Source: Atriophallophorus winterbourni (Eukaryota > Platyhelminthes > Trematoda > Plagiorchiida > Microphallidae). Taken from it: a stretch of 64,000 nucleotides of DNA. The stretch's first letter is position 1; each line of letters opens with the position of its first letter. The stretch spans positions 1 to 64,000 of the forward strand of contig JACCGJ010001712.1 in assembly GCA_013407085.1 (NCBI GenBank), read 5' to 3'. Shown here piece after piece: positions 21,115 through 31,437 of the stretch. Under the pieces are notes generated by a model. It saw only the letters and a list, made by a program, of their open reading frames with translations. It was not told the origin of the DNA and searched no databases. Position numbers and translations under genes: made by a program.

Positions 21115-22125
21115 CGAAAAGAATTTACCAGGTTTCACGGGGAATACTTCTCAGTAAATCCCCAGACACGTATATGGTTTCTAATACAAATTTCAATTGA
21201 ATCAGAGAAGGAATCTGATTCGATATTCAGCCACAAGACTTGTAATGAAAGATACTTGGAACCTCAGAAATTCACTCCACGCGCGACCTTGAAACGTTAT
21301 TCAGAAAAGCTGGTGCTATTGCCCCTCTACAAGGCAATAGTAAGGCCACATTTAGAATACTGTATCCAGGCTTGGAAGCCGTATTACCAGAAGGATATCG
21401 TGCAACTAGAAAAGGTACAGAAGCTGGCCACTCGCATGATCGAGGGGTTAGCACACACCAATTATAAAAATCGTCTATTAGCACTAGGACTTTTCTCAAT
21501 TAGGAGGAGGCAACTTAGGGGGGATCTTATATAGACTTTTATGGTTGTCAAAGGATTAAGTTGTCTAGAATTCTGTGACTTCTTTCGGTTCTCTTCTTTG
21601 GTTGGTACACGAGGGCACAGTTTTAAGCTAAGTGAACAGCACACCAGGCTCGAATCCAGAACGCACTTCTTTAGCATCCGTATAGTGAACGCGTGGAACT
21701 CACTTCCCGCAGAACTAATCTTGGCAACTTCAGTAATTGCGTTCAAACATGGGCTGGACGAACGGTGGCAGGAGCTCTTCCCGGAGCATTACCCTTAAGA
21801 CTAAATCCCTTATTTTTATTATCAAAAAAACACAAAAATATTCGAAAAATATTTTGAAACACAAAAGAAGAGTTTCTTTTTCATTTTTTCGCATTTGTGG
21901 AAATAAACTGCTGTCCATCGTCTTTTCATTCGATTGGGCATGCAACATGCATAACTCTCTCACCTTTTGGTGATGAGACATCTCCCATCTTCCATTCACA
22001 GTTACACACGCCTGTGTTACTTACGAATCAATCCTGGTAATGGTGGGTGTTTTCAAGCACACCTCCGAAAGAATCTGGGCACTCGTTTCGACTTGGTTGA
22101 CTATCGCCCTGTGATACTGATACTG
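21115..22125 (+). mobile_element. 5'-truncated CR1-3-like fragment with (TGATAC)n tail
   Basis: RT C-terminal coding at about 21300-21798 in two frames separated by a stop at 21532-21534: 'LYKAIVRPHLEYCIQAW', 'EKVQKLATRMIEG', 'RRRQLRGDLI', then 'GTRGHSFKLSEQHT' and 'FFSIRIVNAWNSLPAEL'. The 3' UTR runs to about 22112 and ends in three TGATAC repeats. It lies back to back with the 5' end of the minus-strand CR1-4. Confidence 0.75.
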
Positions 22126-22151
22126 ATACTAACAAGTGCCTAAAAAAATCT

Positions 22152-22878
22152 TGTTGCAGAAAAGTATTAAATGGTATTGTATGTAATACTTGCAAGAGAT
22201 GGGCGCATCCGAAGTGTTCAGGGATACATCCCGAGTACTATAAGGTTTATGTTACTCACCGTTGGCTCCAATAGATATGTAGTGAGTGCCAATGGGCAGC
22301 TAAAAAGGCATTTTCCGAAAAGGCTAAAAATGCTCGTTCACGGCAATACAGCACAGCTTCTAAGTTTAGTGTGGATAGATCTTTTGCTGAAGTTGTACGT
22401 GAGAGTATCACTGCCACTAACGCGTGTTCATCGTGTGGGCGTGTGGAAGGGTGCCAAAAGTGAGTCTAGCCACTCTCCAAGACCACTTTTAGTTGAATTT
22501 CTCTTGCAGTCTGAGCGTGACCAGTTCTTTGCAAATTACATTGTTTTAAATGAAACTAACAAAAGGAAACATGTTGTCGTGCTCGACGACAAGAAGGAAT
22601 CCAACAGGTCAAAGAATTCACGTTATGATGTAAATTGTAACAGAATGCGCTGTTCTTCAGAAAATGATGGCTCTTTGTCAAGTATGGAAATCACGGATGG
22701 ATCTGGGGATGAAAACGATAATCACCGTATTGTCCCTGAAATTCCACAGCTCGTGATTAGTGACCTCCGAGGTACGGCAGAACTTCAGGCCGCGCAAGGC
22801 GAATCCACTCTCTTAAGCAGCACACCAAAAAACGTGCTGACTCCTCGGGTATTACGCCCGAGGATCAACCTGGACTAA
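22152..22878 (+). pseudogene. CR1-3 ORF1 remnant with PHD-like finger
   Basis: In frame 3 from 22152 the sequence reads 'CNTCKRWAHPKCSGIHPEYY' and, after a stop, 'ICSEC', a PHD-like finger. The frame then changes. From about 22450 frame 1 continues with an RRM-like part ('RPLLVEFLLQSERDQFF', 'HVVVLDDKK') to a stop at 22878. The layout resembles the ORF1 of CR1-4. The ATG at 22171 is in the wrong frame for the finger and is not the real start. Confidence 0.6.
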
Positions 22879-22880
22879 GT

Positions 22881-23657
22881 GTGAATATATCGCGAGACAC
22901 CGTCGCCACAGTGATATACGGAAACTCATGTAGTATCCGAAATAAGTGGTCTGAACTCTCCATCCTAGCGCATGAGTTACGACCGCATGTAATAGCACTG
23001 TCCGAAACCGAGCTATCTGAAACTGACCATATTCCTGACTCAATTTGTAGTAGTTATTCTGTGGTCAGATGTGATAGACCAGATGAACTAAACGGGGGTG
23101 GAGTTGCTATCTTTCTCAGACTAGGTCTTCGAACTTCAGAATCGAGCGTTGGGCTAAGCACGCACAATGTCTAACTTAGCTCATGTATCGTTCAATCTTA
23201 CAAGCAATCAATGGTAATAGCATACGCTTATATGAGCCCGCAAGCAGGACCTCAGGACTTGCAAAATTTGTTCGGCAATCACAGTTTGCTGCAAACGCTT
23301 GGGTCCCAGGTTCTTATAGTTGGTGATTTTAACCTACCACATATATCTTGGCTGAACCAGTGCTGTTCATCTGATAAGATGTCTAAGGACTTCATCGAAT
23401 GGACTCATATGCATGCCATGAGTCAACATGTCAATGAGCCCACAAGATTCCGCCAGGGCTGCTTACCTTCGATCCTGGATCTCGTTATCTCTTCAAGCGA
23501 AGAAATGGTTCGCCAGGTAGATTATCTCTCTCCATTAGGAAAAAGTGATCACGTTGTGATCAGATTCCAACTAAGACTCAGGTATGAAAAACTTCCTCCT
23601 AAACTGAGGCGCAATTTTAATCGCGTAGACTGGGAAGTCGTCTCAGAGGAAGCTTAA
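22881..23657 (+). pseudogene. CR1-3 endonuclease, broken
   Basis: EN motifs in order: 'NSCSIRNKWSEL', 'IALSETEL' (family S/TETWL), 'GGGVAIFL', a break at 23162-23211, 'LIVGDFNLPHISW' (catalytic Asp), 'PSILDLVIS' and 'GKSDHVVIRF' (catalytic His). Two open segments (22881-23174 and 23211-23657) differ in frame. The catalytic Asp and His are retained. Confidence 0.75.
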
Positions 23658-24381
23658 AAGATCTTGTCTCAATATGTAGGTGATGATATAGCAACAAACT
23701 GGCAGCTTATACACCACTGCCTGTCTACCCTGCAAGATAGGTTTGCACCGTTGGTGCACGTCAAGCAACGCAACAAGCCACAGTGGTGGACACCTGCGAT
23801 GCGACGAGTGATTAGAATGAGGGACCGTGCCTGGAAAACTTACAAAGCTTCTCAGACACAACGGTCCTGGACAAGGTATAAAATAGTCAGAAATAAGGCT
23901 GTGGGAATCCAATGCAAAGCAAAACGTGACTTGAATCACGGTTGGCACGCAATATAAAGCAGTGCCCAAAGCGTTACTATAGATATGCCCAATCCAAAGG
24001 CAAAACGCGCGATTGGATTGGCAACCTTCAGCAGGAAAACGGAACTCAAATAGTTTCAGATTCAGAAAAGGCTTCGGCCTTTCTCAAACATTTCCAGTCT
24101 GTTCAGAGGCTTGATCGCCAAATAGATCCGCCTAACATGCCAATCATCAAAAGGCCTGATATCGTTACTCCACTTGAGGAGTTATTTTTCACTGATGATG
24201 AGGTTAAACTTGCTCTTGCAGCAACTAACCCCCATAAATCTGCTGGCCCAGACGACATTTACCCTCAAATTATAAAGAACCTGGCGCCAATATTATCAGA
24301 TCCAGTGGGTCGTATTTTTAACGCTTCCTTGCAACATGGATATATTCCGAGTATTTGGAAGTTGGCTAATGTGATCCCGAT
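23658..24381 (+). pseudogene. CR1-3 linker and RT N-terminus, up to the Gypsy insertion
   Basis: Two open pieces, 23664-23957 ('RNKPQWWTPAMRRVIRMRDRAW') and 23942-24381 ('CPKRYYRYAQSK', 'PHKSAGPDDIYPQIIKNLAP', 'IPSIWKLANVIPI'). They match linker and RT finger motifs. The reading stops at the 5' LTR of the Gypsy at 24382 and resumes at 28272. Confidence 0.8.
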
Positions 24382-24537
24382 TGTAGTGATTCATTAACTC
24401 ACCTTTTTCTCGTATATATATCTCACGTCTCTCCTTTTCTGTTACAGCTCCTGTATTCCAGTTTTAGAAGATTAAAGCCTATTCTACGGCCTTTGTCTCT
24501 TAATATCTCTGAACGTTTGAAACCATATCATACAACA
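24382..24537 (+). repeat. Gypsy 5' LTR
   Basis: 156 bp, TGTAGTG...TACAACA. It contains TATATATAT at 24413-24421 (TATA-box candidate), and TAGAAGATTAAA at 24465-24476, which includes an ATTAAA poly(A)-signal variant and is complementary to the bases just after the LTR. Confidence 0.95.
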
Positions 24538-24552
24538 ATTTAATCTTCTATG
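24538..24552 (+). promoter_or_regulatory. Candidate self-complementary primer-binding site
   Basis: TTTAATCTTCTA (24539-24550) begins one base after the 5' LTR and is the perfect reverse complement of TAGAAGATTAAA (24465-24476) inside the LTR. A canonical tRNA site would begin with TGG, which is absent. In Tf1/sushi elements the transcript 5' end folds back on a site just after the LTR to prime reverse transcription. The position fits that model. It overlaps the gag ATG. Confidence 0.6.
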
Positions 24553-27102
24553 GACAAGGCACTTCGCCCAGATCGCTTTGACGCGGACCCCAATTCTTCA
24601 GATGCAGGTAAACGGTGGAAACACTGGCATTTCAATTTTACAAACTATTTGGAATCTCTTAAAGCAAAGAACGAAGACAAATATCAAATACTAGCTAATC
24701 TCATTGCAGCAGATGTGTTTGAGCATGTCTCCGAATGTGAAAACTACGACACAGCGATCAGTGTTCTTAATGCGCTTTATGTGAAACCCAAGAATGTTGT
24801 TTACGCGAGACACCTACTTTGTACATGCAAGCAGGATGTCGGAGAATCGATTGGCCAATATTCACAGAAACTAAAGAGACTTGCCAAAGATTGTGCATTT
24901 AAAACGGTCACAGCTGATGAGTATCGTGATGAAACAATTCGTGATTCATTTATCCGTGGACTATTATCAAACAATATTCGTCAGCGGTTATTGGAACATG
25001 ATTCTTTGAGCCTTGATCGTGCTTATACACATGCTCGAACCCTCGAGTCCGCGGAATCTCAATCTATGTCTTACGTTCATTCTTACGTACCCACCAATGA
25101 GAGTTGTGCGGTACAGCCAAACCCAACGCATTCACTTGATCCAACGGTCACTCACAATTTAGCAGCTAACACACCGAAATGCTTTTTCTGTGGCTATAAT
25201 AAACATCCTAGACACAAGTGTCCCGCAAAGGATGCCACATGCAAAAATTGTAACAAAGTTGGTCATTTTCAACGTGTGTGTAAATCGGCTCCCGTAACGA
25301 AACACGTTGCTTCTATCCAATCTGACAGTTATTCACAGCCCTTAATGGCTTCTATGCCCACATCCCTTTCACGTACTGTGATCAAAGTCTCAGTAAACGG
25401 TCTCCCCCTCAATGCTCTTATTGACACCGGTAGCTCAGAGAGTTATGTTGCTTCCGAAATTGCTTTTTCGAACCATTGGACTGTGTATCCATCGACGACA
25501 CAAATAACCATGGCGTCCACAAATCTGTCCAGCCAGACGTCAGGACATTGTTTTGTAAAAATTAAATATCTCAATATTTCTTACGATCATGTCAAACTAT
25601 CGACCCTTTCTAAACTGTGCTCGGATGTTATCCTCGGCCATGATTTCTTGATGCAACACAAAGACGTGAGTATAGCATTCGGCGGTCCGAAACCTACGCT
25701 TCGTCTCTGTTCTCTAAAACCCGCTCGAGTCGAAGTACCAACCCTGTTCGGTGCACTTTCATCTGATTGCCATCCCATCGCCACTAAATCTAGACGCTTC
25801 TCACCGCCTGATCAACGATTCATTCAAAATGAAATTCGAAGTTTACTCGAGGATAAGATAATAGAAACTTCTTCATCTCCTTGGAGAGCCCAGGTATTGG
25901 TAACATCGAGTGAAAATCACAAGCGCAGAATGGTTGTTGACTACAGCCGCACCATCAATCGTTTTACACAGCTCGATGCCTATCCTTTACCACGCATTGA
26001 CGAAATGATAGAAAAGATTGCTGGTTACAAAATTTTCACCACTTTAGATCTCAAAAGTGCTTATCATCAGATGCCAATTCGTGACGAAGAAAAACAATAT
26101 ACGGCTTTTGAGGCTTGCGGCAACCTATATCAATTTTGTCGTATCCCTTTCGGGGTTACTAATGGTGTTGCCTGTTTTCAGCGGATCATTGACAAAATCA
26201 TAAGCAATGCACACCTGGATGATGTTTTTGCCTACGTAGACAATGTGACCATTTGCGGTCGAAATAAGGAGCAGCATGATGAAAATTACTCACAGTTCTT
26301 AAAAGCTGCTAAAGAACATGGACTTACGTTTAATGAAAGTAAATCTATTCTGGCTGAAGATACTATTACCCTTTTGGGTTATCAAGTATCCAAAGGAGTG
26401 ATCAAACCAGACCCGGAACGGTTTCGCGCTTTACGAGACCTTCCACCCCCCTGCGACAATAAATCACATCAAAGAGTGATCGGCATGTTTGCTTACTACT
26501 CACATTGGATTTCGCGATTTTCCGACAAAATCTCTCCATTGGTACATAATTCAACTTTCCCGCTCCCACCTCATGTGTTACAAGCATTCAACGGTCTCAA
26601 AGCGGAACTTGAAAATGCTGCTGTTGTATCAATTGACCCCAAAACACCGTTGACAGTGGAGACAGATGCATCTGACATTGCTATAGCTGCAACCTTAAAT
26701 CAAGAAGGGAGGCCTGTCGCCTTCTTTTCTAGGACATTATCGCCTTCTGAAAAAAATCATTCATCAGTCGAAAAAGAAGCTTACGCTATCGTCGAATCTT
26801 GCCGTAAGTGGAGACATTACCTCATTGGAGTTCACTTCAAACTTATAACAGATCAACGCTCTGTGGCATTTATGTTTGATGAAAAGCATAAAAGCAAGGT
26901 TAAAAATGATAAAATTTTACGTTGGCGCTTAGAATTATCGGAATTTCGTTACGATATTGTGTATCGGCCTGGTAGGGACAACCAGGCGGCTGACACTTTG
27001 TCAAGAGCTACGTGCGCCTCAACACAGTCCTCGGATCTGAAATCACTCCATGATGCCTTGTGCCACCCAGGTGTTACACGTATGTTACATTATGTCCGAT
27101 AA
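24550..27102 (+). CDS. Gypsy Gag-protease-RT-RNase H polyprotein
   Basis: 850 codons from ATG 24550. Gag occupies about residues 1-200. Two zinc knuckles ('CFFCGYNKHPRHKC' and 'CKNCNKVGHFQRVC') lie at about 210-250. The aspartic protease is 'ALIDTGSSESYV' near 295, with 'VILGHDFL' later. RT runs from about 420: 'IIETSSSPWRAQVLV', 'RMVVDYSRTINRFT', 'FTTLDLKSAYHQMPI', 'IPFGVTNGVACFQR' and 'AYVDNVTI', i.e. Y-V-D-N instead of YxDD (26233-26244). RNase H follows ('VETDASDIAIAATLNQEGRPVAF', 'EKEAYAIVES', 'LITDQRSVAF', 'RPGRDNQAADTLSR'). The Y-x-D-N box is, as far as I recall, shared by a group of related invertebrate elements. TAA at 27100-27102 ends it just before the integrase. Confidence 0.92.
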   Translation: MDKALRPDRFDADPNSSDAGKRWKHWHFNFTNYLESLKAKNEDKYQILANLIAADVFEHVSECENYDTAISVLNALYVKPKNVVYARHLLCTCKQDVGESIGQYSQKLKRLAKDCAFKTVTADEYRDETIRDSFIRGLLSNNIRQRLLEHDSLSLDRAYTHARTLESAESQSMSYVHSYVPTNESCAVQPNPTHSLDPTVTHNLAANTPKCFFCGYNKHPRHKCPAKDATCKNCNKVGHFQRVCKSAPVTKHVASIQSDSYSQPLMASMPTSLSRTVIKVSVNGLPLNALIDTGSSESYVASEIAFSNHWTVYPSTTQITMASTNLSSQTSGHCFVKIKYLNISYDHVKLSTLSKLCSDVILGHDFLMQHKDVSIAFGGPKPTLRLCSLKPARVEVPTLFGALSSDCHPIATKSRRFSPPDQRFIQNEIRSLLEDKIIETSSSPWRAQVLVTSSENHKRRMVVDYSRTINRFTQLDAYPLPRIDEMIEKIAGYKIFTTLDLKSAYHQMPIRDEEKQYTAFEACGNLYQFCRIPFGVTNGVACFQRIIDKIISNAHLDDVFAYVDNVTICGRNKEQHDENYSQFLKAAKEHGLTFNESKSILAEDTITLLGYQVSKGVIKPDPERFRALRDLPPPCDNKSHQRVIGMFAYYSHWISRFSDKISPLVHNSTFPLPPHVLQAFNGLKAELENAAVVSIDPKTPLTVETDASDIAIAATLNQEGRPVAFFSRTLSPSEKNHSSVEKEAYAIVESCRKWRHYLIGVHFKLITDQRSVAFMFDEKHKSKVKNDKILRWRLELSEFRYDIVYRPGRDNQAADTLSRATCASTQSSDLKSLHDALCHPGVTRMLHYVR

Positions 27103-28079
27103 AAAAACTTGCCGTTTTCCACTCAAGAAGTAAAACAAATGACTTCCGGATGTAGCGTGTGTGCGGAAGTTAAACCAAAATTCCATAAACCTGATGCTGC
27201 TCATCTCACCAAAGCTACGCAACCATTTGAGAGATTGAGCATAGACTTCAAAGGACCTATTCCTTCGAAAACTCGAATACATTCATTCTGACTATAGTAG
27301 ACGAGTATTCACGATTTCCATTTGCCTACCCATGTCCCGATACTTCCTCTGCCACTGTACTGAACTGTCTCTATCAACTCTTTTCTCTATTCGGATTTCC
27401 CGCGTATGTTCACTCGGATCGTGGTTCTGCTTTCATGTCCAATGAAATCAAGTCGTTCTTACACAATCGCGGTGTTGCAACTAGCAGAACAACTCCGTAT
27501 AACCCCCAAGGTAATGGCCAAGTGGAACGTCTTAACTCCACTCTTTGGAAAGCCATAAACTTAACCCTAAAATCCAAGCATTTGTCCCTAGACAGCTGGG
27601 AATTCGTACTTCTCGAGGCGTTGCACTCTGTCCGTTCGTTGTTATGTACTGCTACAAACGTAACTCCTCACGAACGTTTTATGAGTTTCAATCGAAGAGC
27701 CGCAACAGGAACGTCCATTCCCAGTTGGCTTTCACCAGGAACTACCGTTCTTTTGAAAAAGTTTGCTCGTCCTTCAAAGTACAGTCCTTCAGTTGATGAA
27801 GTAGAAGTTTTGGAATGTAATCCACGGTATGCACATGTGCGCCTCCGTAATGGCAAAGAATAAACTGTCTCTTTGCGACATTTGGCCCCACGTGGTGATG
27901 AACAATCAAATGAAATGCAGACTGACTTTGTCTCTCACAATGACAATACCGACGAAGATGACCATTCAACGATTTCTCACGAGGATGAATCTAACGTCGG
28001 CACTCCTTCAACATACGAACTTTTAAAAGAGAACCAACAGAGACTTCATCCATATTCCCTTCGAAATCGAGAGGCATAG
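27103..28079 (+). pseudogene. Gypsy integrase with stop and frame shift
   Basis: Directly after the TAA at 27100 the same frame continues with the zinc-binding end ('CSVCAEVKPKFHKP') and the catalytic core start ('LSIDFKGPIPSKT', first Asp) to 27291. A one-base shift near 27280 moves the reading to frame 3: 'ILTIVDEYSRFPFAYP', 'VHSDRGSAFMS' (second Asp), 'TTPYNPQGNGQVERLN' (catalytic Glu) and a C-terminal domain ending with TAA at 27861-27863. The open sequence then continues to 'YSLRNREA' at 28079. DDE residues are all encoded. The lesions conflict with the identical LTRs, so some may be assembly errors. Confidence 0.85.
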
Positions 28080-28106
28080 TGTTCAGCAACATGTTCATTT
28101 TGCAGC

Positions 28107-28115
28107 GAGGAAGAA
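28107..28115 (+). promoter_or_regulatory. Gypsy polypurine tract
   Basis: GAGGAAGAA lies immediately before the 3' LTR, where plus-strand DNA synthesis is primed. Confidence 0.8.
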
Positions 28116-28271
28116 TGTAGTGATTCATTAACTCACCTTTTTCTCGTATATATATCTCACGTCTCTCCTTTTCTGTTACAGCTCCTGTATTCCAGTTTTA
28201 GAAGATTAAAGCCTATTCTACGGCCTTTGTCTCTTAATATCTCTGAACGTTTGAAACCATATCATACAACA
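28116..28271 (+). repeat. Gypsy 3' LTR
   Basis: 156 bp with no difference from 24382-24537 on my reading. It is followed by target duplication CCGAT (28272-28276). Confidence 0.95.
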
Positions 28272-29588
28272 CCGATACATAAAGGTGGCAGTCGATCCTC
28301 AGTTTGTAAGTACAGACCTGTAAGTCTTACTAGTATCCTATGTAAAATCCTGGAGAAACTTATTAGAGGTAGGATCTGTCGCCATCTAGTCGATTACTCG
28401 TTGCTGAACTCTGCTCAGCACGGCTTCCTTAAAGGGAAGTCGTGCCTAACAAACCTCTTATGTTTTCTTAACGAGGCCACCATGAGGCTAGATAAAGGCC
28501 AACAAGTTGAAGTTTTTTACTTAGACTTTTGCAAAGCCTTTGATTCGGTAAGCCACAGATTGCTTGCAGGCAAACTTGGATATATGGGTATCGATGGTCT
28601 TCTGAAGAAATGGATAATAGGATTCTTAAGCAATAGATTCTTTCGTGTCAGGATAGGAAATATGTATTCGTCGAAAGTTAAAGTTGTTAGTGGAGGCCCA
28701 CAGGGTTCCGTACTCGGACCGCTACTTTTCCTCATTTTTATCGATGATTTGGCAGCGTCGCTTAAGTGTCCCTGCTATATTTTTGCAGATGATGTCAAGA
28801 TTATCGGATCACTGGATGAACAGGATCTTCTTGAGGATATAGAAAAAGTCATCAAGTGGTCTGCTACATGGGATCTACCAGTCAACTTCACTAAAAGCTA
28901 TCTCTTGTCTAAAGTCATTAAGAAGCTAGAGGTTGCTGGTCCAGATGGTATACTTGAGATAAATGGGGTGCCGAAAGTTCGTGACTTACGTATAGAAGTT
29001 TCAGGGGACTTCAAATGGGCTGATCAATGCGCAGCTGCTGCACAACGCGCTAGGAGAGAACTTTTTCGCCTTCGATCAGTTTTATCCTGCAGGTCCCTAG
29101 AGGTTTTCGTGCCATTATACAAAGCGGTCGTCAGACCACATCTCGAGTATTGCGTTCAAGCATGGTCACCTTATTTGGAAAAAGATATTGCCAAGCTGGA
29201 AGGTGTTCAACGTTTAGCTACTCGTATGATTGTTGGGCAATCGGGTAGGTCGTATCAGGAACGATTGCTGAGTCTAGAGCTCTTCTCACTAAAAAGGAGG
29301 AGGCTACGTGGGGACCTGATTGAAACCTTCAAAATCATGTCAGGTTTCAGTACTATTCATCCCAATGAATTGTTAGTTCTGGCGCCAAGTGTGGGTACTC
29401 GAGGCCACCCATTAAAACTGGCCAAGCGACATGTCAGGTCAAATGTTCGTAAGTTCTTCTTTAGTGAGAGGGTATTAAATTACTGGAATCGACTTTTTAA
29501 AGAAGTTGTTTGTTCTACTTCGGTAGGGGGTTTCAAGAATAGACTTGACTCTGTGTGGCCTTCATTATTTCCTGATTTTTATCCGTAA
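28272..29588 (+). pseudogene. CR1-3 RT, continuation after the Gypsy insertion
   Basis: Open to 29588. The apparent start at 28227 lies in the LTR and is artefactual. Motifs: 'CKYRPVSLTSILCKILEKL', 'AQHGFLKGKSCLTNLL', 'FYLDFCKAFDSVSHR' (first Asp), 'GGPQGSVLGPLLFLIF', 'CYIFADDVKII' (catalytic DD), thumb, 'YKAVVRPHLEYCVQAW', 'KRRRLRGDLIETFKIM', 'GTRGHPLKLAKRHV' and 'FFSERVLNYWNRL', then a stop. This long part has no internal stop. With the upstream half across the Gypsy it makes a complete RT domain. Confidence 0.88.
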
Positions 29589-29859
29589 GGGAATAGTTGG
29601 TATGATCCTCATGTTGTCTTTGGAACGCACTAATGTTTCTCCTCACCTAGTGGAGAGGGGAGTTTTTCTGTTGCATTCCAGATTACTCTCATACCAGAAG
29701 ATATTTGTGAAGATATTGTTTGAAGTGGTGGACGCTCTTCTGTCGCCTCCGTTCTGCCCTCGATAAAAAGCGAATCGACAAGCTTCAGTGTGATTCTGCC
29801 GATAAAAGTGTTGATGCCTCAAAAAACTTAAGCCAGCCGGTCCTATTAGGATCGGCGTA

Positions 29860-31437
29860 ATGGACGCCCAAAACAACTCTGCAGACTCCGCCCTATCGCG
29901 CGAGAGCCTGAAGTGTTTCTATGCGAACGCCCAAGGCCTACTCAGTAAACTTCCTGAACTTCGTCTTCGACACGCTGCTCAACGCTTCGACGTGATAGCT
30001 GTGACTGAGACATGGTTATCATCTTCCGTTGCAGACGCCGAAATTTCACTTCCTGGTATGATTGCCATTCGGAAAGATCGTCCCACCAAGGGTGGTGGAG
30101 TTCTTTTGTACCATAACTCCTCACTCCACTGTGAACCACTATCTCACATTCATCTGCAAACCATAGATTCACTGTGGTGCCGCTTGCAGCTTAGAAACAG
30201 TGACTCTGCTCTACTGGCTGTGATCTACCGCCCACCAAATGCTCAACCTGTTGCTGATGTCAACCTATTACACTCCTTGCGATTCGCCTTATCAATGCAA
30301 CATAGTCACGTCTTGTTGATGGGAGATTTCAATTCACCCAGTTTGACTGTTGAACCCTCCCGCGATACTTTTGCTTGGGAGCTGCGTGAACTGATAGGAA
30401 GTCACCCTTTGTACAATCACGTGACTGAACCGATACGTTTTCGTGGAATTGACACGCCTTCTCTATTGGACCTCTTACTGACGAATGAGGAGTTGATGAT
30501 TGAGGAAATCTTGAGTGAAACTCCGTTAGGCAAAAGCGACCATATAGTTTTAACTTTTGACTTTGTGTGCTATGCTAACTACCTCAACCATGAGGACTCT
30601 CAGTTACGGACGGTCACTGACTACGGCATTTTCTATGACGCTGTAGCCGCCAATAGCTTCGATTTCATGTTAAAGGACGGTCCGGATTCAGCTTGGCAAA
30701 ATTTTGTTACCAAGTGGCACCAGATGCTAGAGCTTTCTTCAGTCTCAAAACCCGTCCTGCGAAAAACCACCGACACATTCATTCGGAGCAGAACTCGTAA
30801 ATGGTTGTGCCGCAGAAATGCCGCGTGGACTGAGTTCAAACTGACACAACTGCCAAATGATTGGGAGTGTTACAGAAAATTACGAAATCATTGTACGGGA
30901 CTGGTGCGCCAAGATAAATTTGATTATCAAAGCAAACTCACCGGTCAATTCCTGGAAAACAATAAGCTCTTGTACAAATTTATCAACAATAAACGGAAGG
31001 TTCAGACTGGTATCCCTTCGCTTACCACCAAGCACGGCAACACGACTACCACAAAGGAAGCTGCAAATGCTTTGAAGGAACATTATATGCCAATATTTCA
31101 AGGATCTTCGGTGTCTCCTCATATCTCTCTTCCTCTTTTTTCATCCTCTTTTCTTATTTCAAGTGTTGATTTTACCCCATCGGCCGTCCGAAACAAAATT
31201 TTGCAACTGCGCACCAACTCGTCCCCGGGAATCGACGGCATTACACCGAAAGCATTGCAGGCGGTTGCCGATCAGCTTTTTGAACCTCTAGCGCACTACT
31301 TCCAGCGTTTATTGGATGCCTCCGAAGTCCCAGATGGCTGGAAAGACGGAATCATCACCCCACTTTTTAAAATGGCAACCGCAGTGACCCAGCAAATTAT
31401 CGCCCGGTCACGTTGCTTCCTGTCCTCTCGAAGGTGA
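29860..31437 (+). pseudogene. CR1-1 ORF2 N-terminal part: endonuclease, linker, RT fingers
   Basis: ATG at 29860 opens a 525-codon frame. EN: 'FYANAQGLLSKLPEL', 'IAVTETWLSSS' (catalytic Glu), 'GGGVLLYH', 'LLMGDFNSPS' (catalytic Asp), 'PSLLDLLLTNEEL' and 'GKSDHIVLTF' (catalytic His). The linker 'RSRTRKWLCRRNAAW' follows, then RT fingers 'NSSPGIDGITPKAL'. All EN catalytic residues are present. At the A run 31369-31372 one base is missing compared with the family pattern ('FKNGNRSDPANYRPV'). The frame therefore runs into a spurious tail and stops at 31437, while the true reading continues in the next frame. Confidence 0.85.

Larger units (their letters stand above)
24382..28271 (+). mobile_element. 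Young Ty3/Gypsy element with 156-bp LTRs and candidate self-primer
   Basis: LTRs at 24382-24537 and 28116-28271 are the same length and I see no difference between them. Both are TGT...ACA. The 5-bp target duplication CCGAT lies at 24377-24381 and 28272-28276. The internal region encodes gag-protease-RT-RNase H in one frame, then integrase with lesions. A purine tract GAGGAAGAA (28107-28115) abuts the 3' LTR. The LTRs are unusually short. Only 12 bases separate the 5' LTR from the gag ATG and no TGG primer site is present. No env-like frame was seen. Confidence 0.95.
22140..29740 (+). mobile_element. CR1-3 retrotransposon interrupted by a Gypsy element
   Basis: This CR1-3 copy has its two parts at 22140-24381 and 28272-29740. 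Order: ORF1, EN, linker, RT first quarter, [Gypsy 24382-28271], rest of RT, 3' UTR. Deleting the Gypsy and one CCGAT joins 'NVIP' to 'IHKGGS' in frame. The 3' UTR is cut at about 29740 by a second CR1 (CR1-1). ORF1 and EN carry frame shifts and stops. Confidence 0.88.

Noticed and set aside
28227..28271. Start of the 453-codon CR1-3 RT frame inside the LTR
   Set aside because: The first 15 codons are LTR sequence; homology to CR1 begins only after 28271.
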